Assembly: GCA_021399435.1 (NCBI GenBank) | Contig: JAJTUP010000176.1 | Location: forward strand, 1 to 42,076 | DNA from: Diaporthe sp. PMI_573 | Taxonomy: Eukaryota > Ascomycota > Sordariomycetes > Diaporthales > Diaporthaceae | Length of the DNA: 42,076 nucleotides | Direction of reading: 5' to 3' | Part shown: one piece after another, positions 26,981-38,438 of the stretch | Position numbering within the stretch: position 1 is the stretch's first letter | How the letters are laid out: each line of letters opens with the position of its first letter | Translations under genes and position numbers: made by a program | Notes under the pieces: model-generated | The model's input: the letters and a program-made list of their open reading frames with translations, nothing else | What the model was told of the DNA's origin: nothing | Database searches by the model: none

Positions 26981-29170
26981 TATTTACTTCACTGTCTCTG
27001 GCTGCTGCCACCGTTCGTGCCTCCCGCCGCCTAACCACCGTCGACTTGAGGCGGGTCAGAAACAGTTTGTACGCCACAGCCGCTGCTGGCGTCCAGCTCA
27101 TCTCCGTCGATCCGCAGTACGACCCAGAGCGGTATCATGATGACGTTCCGGTCCCAATCCGGCAGTCCAAGGCGAATTACTTCCCGCAGGGCGGGTATTA
27201 TCGACCAAGTTGGCAGAATCAGTGTACCGTGTCTCCAACCATACCACAAACTGGCGGCTTGAGCCAAGGGCAACAACGAGTCCCGCCAACCCCGTTTGAT
27301 GATGCTTATAGCGTGGGAGCACCTGCGAATGAGAAACAAAATCCTTTTGACGATTCTAACGTGGTAGCTCCGGCAACGCAAGCTGAGGAAAAGCTGACGC
27401 CTTCCGCCGATAAACCGGAACAGCCGTACCATTTCTTCTCGAAGGGCCGGAAAAAGCTCCTCATCGGCATCATCGGGGTCGCAGGTCTGTTCTCGGGCTT
27501 GTCGTCGAACATCTACTTCCCATCCCTAGACTCCATTGCAAAGGCGAGTCAAGCATGAGCTTCTCTCAGACAACTTCATGGCTAACGAGGGGGCAGGATC
27601 TCAATGTCAGCCTTGACGCAGTCTCCTTGACGATCACGTCTTACCTTATCATTCAAGGCATATCGCCGTTGTTTTGGGGTTCATTGTCGGACACGGTGGG
27701 ACGACGGCCCATCTACATTGCTTCCTTCACGGTCTATATTATTTCCAACATTGCCCTCAGCTTTTCTCCCAACTTCGCTGTTCTTCTTATCTTCAGAGGT
27801 CTGCAAGCGGCAGGTAGTGCCTCAACTGTCAGTATTGGTAAGTACAATGTTAGCCTGCTCGGCTCCTCGGCATACCGTATTTGACACTATGGAAAGGAAA
27901 CGGCGTCATCCAGGACATCTCTCCACCATCCGAAAGGGGCGCTTTCATCAGCTTCTACCAAGCAAGTAAGTGCAAGACTGCCATCTAAGAACCACGCATC
28001 TGGTCAGCCTTGCTCACCTGGAGTTCATTCAACAGTCCGTAACTTCAGCATCGCCATCGGTCCGGTCCTGGGTGGCCTCCTGGCAAACTTCTTTGGCTTC
28101 CGGTCTATCTTCATCTTCCTCGTCATCCTTTCATCCCTAGTCATTATCATGATCATTGTGTTTCTGCCCGAGACCCTACGCAGCATTGCCGGCAACGGCT
28201 CCCTGCGGCTCACTGGTATCCACCAGCCGCTCATTGCGCGGTTCACCAAGGAGCTCCCCTATATGCAAGACCCTGACGACACGGTCCAGCGAAAGAAGGT
28301 TACCCTCATGACGTTCATCGAGCCCCTGAAGCTTCTGGCTCAAAAGGATATCCTCTTGAATCTGCTCTTTGGCGGCGTGGTGTATGCCATCTGGAGCATG
28401 GTGACATCGAGTACTACGGGACTCTTCAAGTCGCGGTTTGGTCTCAGCGAGCTTCTCCTTGGTCTGGCTTTCCTGCCTAACGGTACGCCGGCTTCCCGCC
28501 ATAGCGCTTCCCGCTCAATTTGGCTAACACAGAGGTCTCTACGCCAGGCTTCGGCACTATCGTTGGCTCCGCCATCGTCGGCAAACTAATGACGCGCGAC
28601 TATAAGACAGCCGAGGTGGCCTACAAAATCGCGCACAACCTGCCGTCCTGGCACAACCTGCCGGTCAAGAACGTTCCGGCTGACTTTCCCATTGAGCACG
28701 CGCGCCTGCGCAACCTACCATGGATCGCGGGCCTATTTGCGGCCTCCACAGCCGCGTACGGCTTCTCGCTCGCGAAGCCAATTCTGACGTCCAAGCCCGG
28801 ATGGATCGTGGTGCCGCTGACTTTGCAGTTCCTAATCGCTGCGACGAGTAACGCCGTCTTCGCGCTCAACCAGACGCTCGTGTCGGACCTGTGTCCCGGC
28901 AAGGGCGCCAGCAGCACGGCCATCAACAATCTGGTGCGGTGCGGGCTGGGCGCTGTCGGTGTTGCGTTTGTTGAGACTATGGTTGCTAATGTTGGACCCG
29001 CGCCGGCCTTCCTGGGTTTGGCATTGATCACCGTGGCTCACCGTGGCGATGGCGCCGTTGGCCGTGGTGAACTGGTATTGGGGCCAGGAGTGGCGGGTTG
29101 CGAGGATGGAGGAGAAGGCGAGGCTCGAGGAGGAGAAGAAGAACGTCCAGAAGGCTTGATGCTTAGATGA
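26944..29170 (+). pseudogene. MFS transporter, DHA1/QDR type, start missing and C-terminus shifted
   Basis: Exons: frame open to 27543, then 27597-27837, 27897-27965, 28036-28482 and 28548 to the end. Introns: 27544-27596 (GC-AG, branch GCTAAC), 27838-27896, 27966-28035 and 28483-28547. All phases join conserved blocks. A hydrophilic N-terminus rich in NPFDD precedes TM1 (LLIGIIGVAGLFSG). Motif A is GSLSDTVGRRP, then the RGLQAAGSAS block and the motif-C-like GPVLGGLLA. These fit proton-coupled drug/polyamine exporters of the DHA1 (Qdr/Dtr) group at the plasma membrane. Two defects appear. There is no in-frame ATG in the first exon, which abuts a possible MITE. A 10-bp tandem duplication (29028-29047) also shifts the frame in TM12, replacing the normal end (which would stop at 29157-29159) with an unrelated tail stopping at 29168-29170. 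An undetected upstream exon could supply a start. Confidence 0.85.
29028..29047 (+). repeat. 10-bp tandem duplication causing a frameshift
   Basis: TCACCGTGGC occurs twice in a row. With one copy, the reading frame continues as a normal last membrane helix and tail ending in NVQKA; with two it leaves that frame. Confidence 0.9.
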
Positions 29171-31912
29171 CGTTTTCAAATAGAGATGAACTAGAACATA
29201 TAGATAGAATGTACACTGGAATTGGAGGTTGTCAGTGGACCGTCATTGAGGGTCCTGGTTTCTATGGGAAGGCCGCAGCAACACCCCCAGCAGACTTGAG
29301 GATTTATCTACCCCTTAGGCCCGGCTCTTCCGCTCTCTTGCTCGGAAGCAGTCTTCGATAGAGGGACCGGGTAAGGCGGTTGGGCTGCAGCGGCCGTTGG
29401 TGTTGTTAATGGGTGACTAATTCGGGGCTCACAATGCGGATGTGGTTTGGGAGAAGGTTACGGCTGGCGACAGGTGGCTCCACGTTCCGATGCGAACCAA
29501 GCAGTCCCGAGAACCCCACACGACGCTGCAGCCAATTGATTTGCTTAAATTTCATGATCACGTTCCTTCCTGCGGTAAGACAAAGTCCTCCAAACTAATG
29601 GATCTTGGCAAGCTACAATACAGCCCGAAAGCTTGTTCATTCGCCAGGCAAAGTCTGCTACAATGTATTGAAATGACAAGCAGGGGATGTTTGTTCTTTT
29701 CCGCTATCAAATCATCTTCATTTGTGATTATATTGTGCTCTTGATACAGCTCGTGTTGCACCCAGGGAAATGGATGCCCACATTTGAAGATCGAAAGATA
29801 GATATCAAAAAGAGAGCCTTGTGCCTCGGGGAACCCACTCGTCTGGATAAAGCCCGGAGAAAGCTCACACGATAGCTGTGTGAAGCTTGCATCGCGGGGA
29901 GCGGAGGCATGTGGGCAAAAGTCTATTTGAGGCTGGAGGGTGTCTGTAACACCACTTGGTACCAAAATGCACAACAGATCAGTTGCCGTCGGGAAATGCG
30001 GGAGGCGCGAATCACTTGGCCTTGTCCATCCCATATTCGGGAAGCTTATGTGGTGGGCACATCAAAAGGCAGCTTCATACACACATGAAACCGTGGACAC
30101 CTGACACGAATTGGTGGGCAACTATTGGTCGCCCTATCTTGGCCGTCCAAATGCCCTAAACGGGACAAACCGAACATCTCCCAACCGCTACAAATGGCCA
30201 GCTCCGAGCTGTGATATGCAAAACTCAATCAGACGTTCGATGTTGGTCACAGCCAGAATGATGCTTACCCCCGTGGCAGCCCTTAGCAGATGATGGGCTT
30301 CTACTTCTCTGAACAGAAGCTCGGAAATGTACCGAGAGTCGTCTCAAGTATTCTGTAGTCACGGTCTGCTCGACCATGTCAGTGGACCATTCTTGTGAGC
30401 TGAGACGTGAGACAAGTTCTGGAATTGATATTCCACAATCCGGGGTTGCCGAAGCTTAAAGGCTTGAAATTGCAGCCCAGGATAGGAGATGATGATGGTC
30501 AGGATCATGGGGTTCTGTCCATTCAAGGAGCATTCTGAAGACCCGTACAGAATATCACAAGAACCGATGCGTGGGATTCATGCAATAGAGCTTTGAACCC
30601 ACGTCGGGGATAATTACAACTGGGGTCGATGCATGTGTGCCATTCCAGGACGGACATGAGCTCACTTTTGCTCGACTTCAAGTTACAGACGGGCTGTTCG
30701 GCCTGTATCGAAATAATAGTAAAAATTGATTGTAAAACTCACATGAAGTCGACAGGCGCAGGTCCAAATGCAGGCCCCAGAAAGCAATGCGATTCCCAGA
30801 GACCTTCGACCTGGGTACAGCTTAGGTATTGAAAGAAGTAAATGTGCCAGGAGTGCCAGTCCCTGACAACAATGGACAAGGGCCAAATAACCAGCCCCGG
30901 GCAGCAGGTCAGCCCGAGCACGGGCGGGCCGATCCCGAGGGTCCCCGTTAGGCCAGGCATTGTTGTACTATGGTCGATCGGTCTCGAGCGGCCGGTCGAC
31001 GCGTGAGCCTGGCTCGCGGAACAATGAAAGCCGCGCCACTGGGATCCAGGGGAGCGGCTCTAGTGCTTAGCCGCGAAGCAGATCAGCTGACTGTTGCTAT
31101 ATGCAGAAGCCAATCTTGGTTCGGGTGAGGGAAATGCCATGAATAGCTTGCCCGAGATTCAAGGGATCGCGTAAATACTTGCTCATGAGAAATCTCTGGC
31201 CTAGAACGTGCTGTGCATTATACAATCAGACTGGTCCTTCGCATGTGCTGCATGCAACTTAATTTCGAGATATGAGTCGCCGCGGCTATGTTTATCTCTT
31301 GCTCGTGTCTCCTAGAGATCCGAGCATTAACTTCATTTAGAGTGTGCTACTAGAAAGCGAGTGCACTGTTCGTTATGTGATCGTTCGCTGTAGATCTCCC
31401 CAGGTGGATGTGATAAAACTGGATGTGTTTGGGAAAAATGCATACTTGTACTCCCTCCCTCACACGTCAGGTCATGCTCATCCAACTTTAAGCCTTTCCC
31501 TGTAACTCTTGGCAAGTCTATCAATTTGGGTGAAGAATAAGCGCTTGTACCCTCTGTCGTCAAACCAACCGGATACCATAACAAGCTAATTTCTAATCTT
31601 GTACACTCACTCATCACAAATGAGAGCAGATCAAACCATTGCTGCAGGGGCAAGTCTAGCTGTATCAGAAAAGGGGGGAACACACTACAACACTAACATT
31701 CCTGAGTCTGCAGTGTGACCTCCCATCGACTTATCTGGGAATATAAGACTGCGCACAGTCTTGCAAATCTCACGTCAGCCTATATGCACTTAATATAACT
31801 CCTGTTGTGTCAACGCAATACTTACGACAGGCCGATTCTCTTTCTGTCTTTCCTTCTTTGTGATATTTCCCGCCTCACCAGATAGCAGCACGCGGCAGTC
31901 AAGGCAGTAAAA
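29171..31912. other. 2.7 kb without a supported gene
   Basis: Several ORFs of 60-158 codons exist (the longest is on the minus strand, 29558-30034), but none has a recognisable domain or credible splicing. The last 150 bases are the likely promoter of the peroxygenase gene. Confidence 0.5.
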
Positions 31913-32668
31913 ATGGTGGGCATCTCCAATCTTTCAAGTTTTGTTGTGTTTTTCGCGAGCGGCCTGGTCTGCGCCGCACCCCTTTTATGTATTGGGAATC
32001 AGAACGCCAACTTTCCATTCGAACCGCCCGCCGCGAACGCCAGCCGTTCGCCTTGTCCAGTGCTCAACTCCCTCGCGAACCACGGTTTCCTGCCGCGCGA
32101 TGGCAGGAACATCAGCCAGGATCAACTGAACTTCGCCTTCACCATGGCTCTAAACATCGATGATGCCGTGACAATTAACCTCGCTAAACCGACCTTCAAC
32201 ACCTCGACCACAGGCGTCGCCGGCACGGTCAACCTGGAAGACATGAAAGCACACAACGTCATCGAGCACGACGGCAGCCTATCCCGCGCCGACACCGTGA
32301 CTGGCAATGCCAACAGCTTCAATACCGCCATCTGGGATACAGTCAAGGCCCACTTCACAAGCCCGACAATTGACATCAAGACCATGGCCGCCGCCCGCAA
32401 GGATAGGGTCGCCGCTGCACAGGCAGCTAACCCCGAGTTCTCTCTGACCCCGGACCAGGTCAAGACTTCATTTGCCGAGTCTGCCTTCATCCTCGGGACG
32501 CTCGGAAATGACTTTGTAAACCCGCAGACATCCACGATATTCATGAACACGATCTTTCAGCAGGAACGGTTTCCATTCGGGGAGGGGTTCCAGACATCGC
32601 CCACCAAGATCACCGGTGACCAAGTCGATGGGTTGGCTGCGACGCTGATGAATGCTACTGCTCTTTGA
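31913..32668 (+). CDS. Short-type unspecific peroxygenase / heme-thiolate peroxidase (251 aa)
   Basis: ATG at 31913 in a good fungal context (aaaATGG), stop at 32666-32668, no intron. A signal peptide is clear at residues 1-21 (hydrophobic core, then CAAP), so the protein is probably secreted. The family's PCP motif is in SPCPVLNSLANHG, with Cys48 as the heme-thiolate ligand. The EHD motif lies at 118-120 (His119), and the acid-base Glu is about 189 in ESAFILG. The EHD plus Glu pattern marks the short (chloroperoxidase-like) group rather than the long Arg-Glu group. Several N-glycosylation sequons are present. These enzymes use hydrogen peroxide to oxygenate or halogenate organic substrates. 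Length is normal for the short group. It is the best-preserved metabolic gene in the window, and no partner genes adjoin it. Confidence 0.93.
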   Translation: MVGISNLSSFVVFFASGLVCAAPLLCIGNQNANFPFEPPAANASRSPCPVLNSLANHGFLPRDGRNISQDQLNFAFTMALNIDDAVTINLAKPTFNTSTTGVAGTVNLEDMKAHNVIEHDGSLSRADTVTGNANSFNTAIWDTVKAHFTSPTIDIKTMAAARKDRVAAAQAANPEFSLTPDQVKTSFAESAFILGTLGNDFVNPQTSTIFMNTIFQQERFPFGEGFQTSPTKITGDQVDGLAATLMNATAL

Positions 32669-33916
32669 GCTTCAAACGAGTAATTCAGGAATAATGCAGG
32701 ATGAAAATTGTACTTAGCTGCCAACCAGAAGAGCTAGTCGTTGCTACATAGTGAGATGGATGTTGGTTCGAGAAAGAAAATAATGAAGGATACTATTCTG
32801 GCATACTGGATGAACCACAATGGATACACTTCACTCGAGTGGATGATACATGAAGGACTGGTGGAGACATCATTCCCGGCAATCTATTTGATGCTGATCT
32901 GCGAACGCTCGAACAAACTGTGACAGGCGCTATATTGATTTGAGGCACAGTGTTTACTTATTCTAGTTTTAATTTACTTCCTATCAACTTAAAACAAATG
33001 AGTGACGAGCTTTGAATGGACATCCGCTACACAGCCTCAGCGTCTACATAGTGAACTAGTGCTCACTGCTCAACCTCCTGTTGTCACCGGAGGAGATTGA
33101 GGGACATGCAACTAGCCTCAATACATTAGTTGAAGTTAAGTCAGCGCTACCTTATGTCTAAGGCAAGGGTCTTCAAGGGATTATAGGGTCAAGATCTAGA
33201 CAGTGGAGGGTGTAAGCGAAGACGCCACAGTAAATGCAGTCAGTGAAAGTTGAATCATCGTGGCCTACTGCGCACATGCACTCTCACCTGTAGGACAACA
33301 TCCTAAAGGACAGCCTCCTGTAGATCAACCTCCTATGGGACAACTTTGTACAGAATAGCTTATAATATATGTAATACCCTCCTACGGATAACCGCCTATA
33401 AGATAGATCTTCAACATTATTGGAAATAATCTAGTTAATAATTTTATATTAGGAGCATAAGGGCTAAGATTCGGAACCTTCAGTTAGAGAAGAGCTCTAT
33501 CAAGAGCTTATGGAGTCTAAAGAAGCTTTCGTGATTTCGTTTTGCTTCACTACCATACTCTGCCACCACCAACTATGTCTAGTTAGAACCGAGCCTATTA
33601 GGCTCAAAATAAGAATGAGAAAGATACGTCCGAGTATCCCAATCAAGAACAAGTGTCAAGGTAGAATATATTAGCTGGTTTCTAAGATCTTCTTTTCCAA
33701 AGAATGAGTGTTAATCGAAACTATGCCGCGATGCCGGGTCGATACTGCGGTTCTGGGTTCCGCTCACGTGATCTCTCCATCCCCACATATCGACTCCGGT
33801 CCGTCCCCATCTTTCTCCTCCGGACCCAGACTTCACTTATCCTCATCATCCGTCCCGGCAGTCGAATGATTCTGCTCAAAGACAGGGATGCCGGAACCAC
33901 GGAGCAAGCAAGCATG
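32669..33916. other. Non-coding stretch with degenerate tandem repeat
   Basis: No gene recognised. It contains the 15-bp tandem repeat at 33287-33346 and AT-rich sequence that may be an old LTR. The bases just before 33917 (CAAGCATG) would be the left target copy of the decayed hAT, but no right copy was found. Confidence 0.45.
33287..33346 (+). repeat. Four degenerate 15-bp tandem units
   Basis: Units CCTGTAGGACAACAT, CCTAAAGGACAGCCT, CCTGTAGATCAACCT and CCTATGGGACAACTT follow one another without gaps. Related CCTCCT-containing pieces occur on both sides (about 33075 and 33380), so the original array was probably longer. Confidence 0.75.
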
Positions 33917-35170
33917 CAATAGGCTCCGATCAATTCAACATTATCAACATCCGTGTACACGATGTTGATCAACATTTTGTCAACATACACATCACATAGC
34001 GATTTCAATGTTGATACACATCAACACCACTTCATATGCCTTTAGCTATGTGTACGTGATGTTGATTTCCGTTGATAATCCGCTGAATAATACATCAATT
34101 TTGGGCATCATAGCCCAACTGGGTAATCTGTGGGCCAACACCCAGGAGGGGTGACGGAAGACTCCGAAGAACCCCTGATCGACGCACCATCCAGTTACCG
34201 ATTTTGGGCTGTTTACCTGCAGAATTTCTTGCAGCTCAAGTCGCGCTTCTTGGCAGGACGCGACGCGCCAAAATGTCCGGACCACATGCCCAGCCTTTGT
34301 TGGAGTCCACAGCAGAAGCTACCTGTGAGGATCGACTCTTTAGCCATTTTAAAGGCTACACATTATCTGAGCGCACGAAAGAAACGCGATCATGGATTTG
34401 GCGCTTTGGCTACGATATCCAGAACGGGACGGAAAGAAGATGGGTCTGCCGAGCTTGTATCAAGCAGAACCGCCCGCAGCCGACTTCTATAAGGTCAGTC
34501 GGTATTCAAAATGCAATGGAGCACATTTTTCTTATTCACCACATCCGCGCGCCTGCAGGAGAGAAGACTAAATCGGCGGCAGAGCGGAAGGCAGAGGCTC
34601 AGGCAGCTAGTGACGGCACAGGTGGGAGACACAAGTCGATTAGCCAACACTTCGGCCTGGACGCAGCCAAACCCCGTGAGGCAAGCTATTGCCAATTCCT
34701 TCATCAAGGGTTCGACCGAGACCACTTCCATCGGTTGATCGTTCAGTGGACTGTCAATACGAACAGACCTTTCACTGATGCCGAGGACCCTGACTTACGC
34801 GCCCATCCTTCGAATACCTGAATCATTCGAGACAACGACAACGCGCTGGCTCTCGCAGCTCTACATGATCCGTCGAGCGCTCAAACTTCGAAGACACCCG
34901 AGCTCACCATCCTCAAATTCAAGCAGGAGTGGGAGGATGAGACAGGACCAAACGCACCAAGCAAGTCAGGAAGGGTGCTAAGGTACCTCATATCATCAGA
35001 GATGAATCACAGCTGTCTCAAAAATGACCGGGATGTGCTCCAGCGGCTCGAGGAGATCCTAACAGAGTTTGAAACAGTGGTGAAAACTCTGGAGGGTGAT
35101 GGCCAAGTTCGAAAACGCAAGCATGGATTTGTCGGCTCTTACGGCAACATATGGGATGTCATCTTAGGGT
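33917..35170 (+). mobile_element. Decayed copy of the first hAT family, left part
   Basis: The left end CAATAGGCTCCGATCAA (33917-33933) matches the TIR of the intact element at 6095 with a small change, and the 14-bp palindrome ATGTTGATCAACAT recurs at 33962-33975. The transposase remnant follows. The copy stops abruptly after CTTAGGGT at 35170, where a different hAT begins. No right TIR was found. Confidence 0.88.
34273..35167 (+). pseudogene. hAT transposase remnant with internal deletion
   Basis: From ATG at 34273 it parallels the intact transposase: BED finger region (SWIWRFGYDIQN...WVCRACIKQN), then KSISQHFGLDAAKPRE. A one-base insertion disturbs about ten codons near 34680, and the frame ends after FTDAEDPDLRA at 34821. 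At about 34825 the sequence jumps to the block TTTRWLSQLYMIRRALKLRRH, so about 0.74 kb (the catalytic DDE core between the two blocks of the intact copy) is missing. It continues through RDVLQRLEEILTEFETVVKTLEGDGQVRK to GNIWDVILG. The lost core and shifts make it inactive. Confidence 0.92.
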
Positions 35171-36570
35171 CAGTGATCTTATTGGATTGGATTGGAGCTG
35201 GATCCGAGGGTCGATCCAATCCAGTCCAGGGGCGAAGGCATGCTGCCTCCTGGATATCCAGAACTGATCCAGATCATATTTTACCCTTTGGGGACGATTA
35301 GTAAACCGCTGAATAACGTCGAGGATATATAATGTAGAACAAGATGTCCCATCCAACAGACCAAAACGTCATACAATTGATCAACCGGAAGGAAGATCTT
35401 CCAGTCAGGGGGTTGGTATCAGCTTACCTTCTGTTTCCCAAAATGCAAGTTCAACACAACGGTCCTGGCGGCCGTATTGACCTTATGAATAAGAAACCGA
35501 CCTCTTTTCAGTCGTCAGAGAGAAAAAATAAAAGAGCCTTTATCCTACGATCCAGATCCATCAGAAATTGCGACACAAGATCCCATGATCTAGCTAAACC
35601 CGAGCCCATTAAGTATGCTCACCAGCAGTGTTCTCCAATATATTTGACTCCTCACTACCGTCATCTCTACCGCCATCTTCTTCCCCTGCCGCACCCCCCC
35701 ACTACCTAGTCCCAGCCTCACCCTTTGCTTCGTCTTCCATCAAGCCGATACTGGAGTTATCAAATGCCTTCCGCTCTGGGCGTCCATACCAAGCCCGTAG
35801 GCACTCGCTGGCTTCGATTACGTCCATCCGAAGTCGTGAACGACGATCCGTAAGGAGGAGCTTGGCACTGCTAAATAAGCGCTCACACTCATCCGACATG
35901 GGAGGCACGGCCAACACGTCCAGCGCCATACGAGCTAGGTCCGTCTGCGAGTGGTAGCGCTCATTCCAGTACTAAATGGGATCGAATTCTTCGTCATCCT
36001 TAAGGCCGATAACGTCAGTGGTGATAAACTCGTTGTAGTGGTCCACCGAGGGTAACTTAGTTCATGACTTAATTTAGCATCGGACTGGCGTAGTTTAAGC
36101 CGCTTGTGATTCCGAACCGAGGTGAACGATTTCTCCTTTAATTCCGGCGCCTTAGAGATAGAGTAGGAACTGGGGCTCCGCCAACAAACTTTCCTCGATA
36201 TTCCTCAATCCACAGCTCTTTGACAGCCCAACCGCTGCCAGGATCCAGCACGCTTATCATCGCTCTCATTCCAAACCTGATGGTAACACTGATTCTTGAG
36301 GGTTGGATTCAACGATATAGCAGCGTAGTAAGCGGGCGACTCATCAGCCTTGTTGTAGTACTTCTCGCATTTCTCCAAGCAACTTCTGCTGCCGCAGCAA
36401 GCCAATTAGTCATCGACTTCGCTTTGGGTATCCTGCTGCTTCGGGCCACGCTTGCGTAGGGCATCGTCAGCAAGTTGTTCAAATTTTTGCCGAGCAAGTT
36501 GGATTTCATCATTCTATTTTAATACTTGATTCTGAGCCTGATCAAGCTGTGTCGTGACTGATTTGCCGTT
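35171..36570 (-). mobile_element. Second hAT family, decayed, inserted in the first
   Basis: The left end is CAGTGATCTTATTGG at 35171, directly after the broken hAT coding text, and it has a subterminal inverted repeat (GGATTGGA 35189-35196 with TCCAATCC 35215-35222). On the minus strand at about 36430-35700 is a C-terminal transposase. It reads KCEKYYNKADESPAYYAAISLNP, then after a TAG at about 35975, YWNERYHSQTDLARMAL, then the dimerisation signature MSDECERLFSSAK with LRAWYG. Stops at about 35975 and 36410 show decay. The N-terminal half and the other end are not recognised. Confidence 0.75.
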
Positions 36571-37090
36571 GTTAAAACGTCATAGCACAAACAAGGCCTT
36601 GAGCAGCAAGAAAGAAAGGGTGGCTTTATTTTTGTGGCTTGAAGTGGCTAAGAACTTATGGTGAAGTTGAAGGCGCGAACTGTGGTGCAGGCGGCTAGCA
36701 CGGATCGCCTTGCGGACCGAGCTTAATTTTCTATGGTTGGGAGAGCACACGGAAGAAAGACCCTTGAGTTCCTCAAGGCACATCTCTCGAGCTACCTGCT
36801 AGTTTATTGCTTCAAATCATTTGAGCCAGCCAAAATTTATAAACACAAGATAAGGCTACAGACGTGGTGGGTGAGAACAAAACAATCCCTAATGTAGCCC
36901 AAGCTGTTGGTGGCCATGTTCCGTCTCGAGCGGCGTATATATTGAGCATGATAGTGAGGAGGCCACTTATACAATTCAAAATACTAGGGCTAGAAAGAGA
37001 CACATATTAGTGCAAAACCACTTTTGGGGATTTATTTGACTTGCCAGAGTAAAACTGAAGCAGTGATAATGCGAAGTACAGTCATTGTCG
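36571..37090. other. No recognisable gene
   Basis: AT-rich sequence without coding signal. It may contain the lost far end of the second hAT or an old LTR, but I found no ends. Confidence 0.4.
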
Positions 37091-37195
37091 TCAACCTCGA
37101 AGCTTCTGATTCGAGAGGCCATAGAACTTGCCGTCTATAATCTCGAAACCAATCGACTGCCCAGTGTCGGACCCCACCATGTAAATGGATTGTTC
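37091..37195 (-). pseudogene. Short fragment resembling the C-terminus of a fungal F-box-type protein
   Basis: A 34-codon frame reads EQSIYMVGSDTGQ then SIGFEIIDGKFYGLSNQ before a stop. I associate this wording with the C-terminal part of some large fungal F-box proteins, from memory only. Nothing else of such a gene is nearby. Low confidence. Confidence 0.3.
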
Positions 37196-37349
37196 CCCCA
37201 GCACGCAACTCGGGAGCTGAGCCCTCGTTTCTAGGTGCCGAACATGGCCAAACTTTTGGCTTTGGTTTTATTTTCTCATAGTAGGGTATTTCAGGTCAAT
37301 ATCAAACAAAGACAATACGCCTTGAAAATTGTGAGAGTAATGAGGATTA

Positions 37350-37508
<159 letters not shown>

Positions 37509-37849
37509 TTAATGCCAACGCAGCGGATCGTAACAACACTTGTTGCCTTACTTCCGGCCGCAATCTACCATATATTTCTGGGTAACCTCTTCGCCTCTAT
37601 ACGGCTCTTCCGGACGCTCCGGAAGCAACAGGTCTGAGATTCCGGTACCTGCCGGAAGGACAGCGGGATAGAGGAGATCCTTATTGCTGAGAAGGAGGCT
37701 AAAAGCTAGACATCGAGGTAGGTGCCGGCGTATCATCCAAGGCCATCAGCAAACGCGTTAGTCATTTGCATAGCTAAACAGCCATATATGACTATACGCA
37801 CATAGTCTACTACTTCAACAACAAGATTTGTTGCGCTATTTCAGCGTCC

Positions 37850-38438
37850 TTGAACCTGATCCTTTCCTACTCATTTGATGCCAGACAATCTGTTGGTTGT
37901 ATAACTGTGGACTTTAACGAAAGGATATTAGTACACTGCAATGATCCGCATTTCATCGACGAGATCTCCGTAGCTGGCCGTCGCACGCGGGAAAAGAGCC
38001 CACATTTCTGCCAGTCGCTACTCGAACCGATGGATCGCATAGGGTTTGGAACAGTGGTTCATGACCTCCACCGCGCCCGACGTTCGCCAATGGCCAGACA
38101 TTTCTCCCGGCAGCATGTACTGCGGTTCGAACCTGAGGCCATCAGACAGCTGCAATACTTGTGCGATAAGTTGTTGACATACGAAGGCCAAAGAGCATTT
38201 GATAACACGATGGCCTATTCTTTATTTCACCATTGATATCATCGCCTATTCATTCGGCGAGCCTCTTGGCTTGTTGACACAGCAGGGTTGGGAGCCGAAT
38301 TGGCGGCAGCCTACGTACTCATTCCTCAGGACAACATTCATTTTTCGCTTCATGCCACTCCGTAAGAGACTGGTGAATGCTGGTGTCCGACTTCTAAGGG
38401 TGGCTTTGCCATCTCTTCGAGAATCGAGGGCCACCTAA
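37850..38438 (+). pseudogene. Cytochrome P450 fragment, trichodiene-oxygenase-like (CYP58-type) N-terminal half
   Basis: The frame contains VHCNDPHFIDEI, then GFGTVVHDLHRARRSPMARHFSRQHV (B-C helix region with the conserved H-x3-R-x-P-M pattern), then LCDKLL. A one-base shift at about 38220 moves the match to the next frame: FTIDIIAYSFGEPLG, then LTQQGWEPNW. It ends near 38400. The ExxR and heme Cys regions are absent. The closest family I recall is the fungal trichodiene-oxygenase-type P450s, many of which act on other substrates. It is a dead fragment. Confidence 0.75.

Noticed and set aside
29558..30034. 158-codon minus-strand ORF
   Set aside because: No motif, no credible start context and no splice structure; probably chance.
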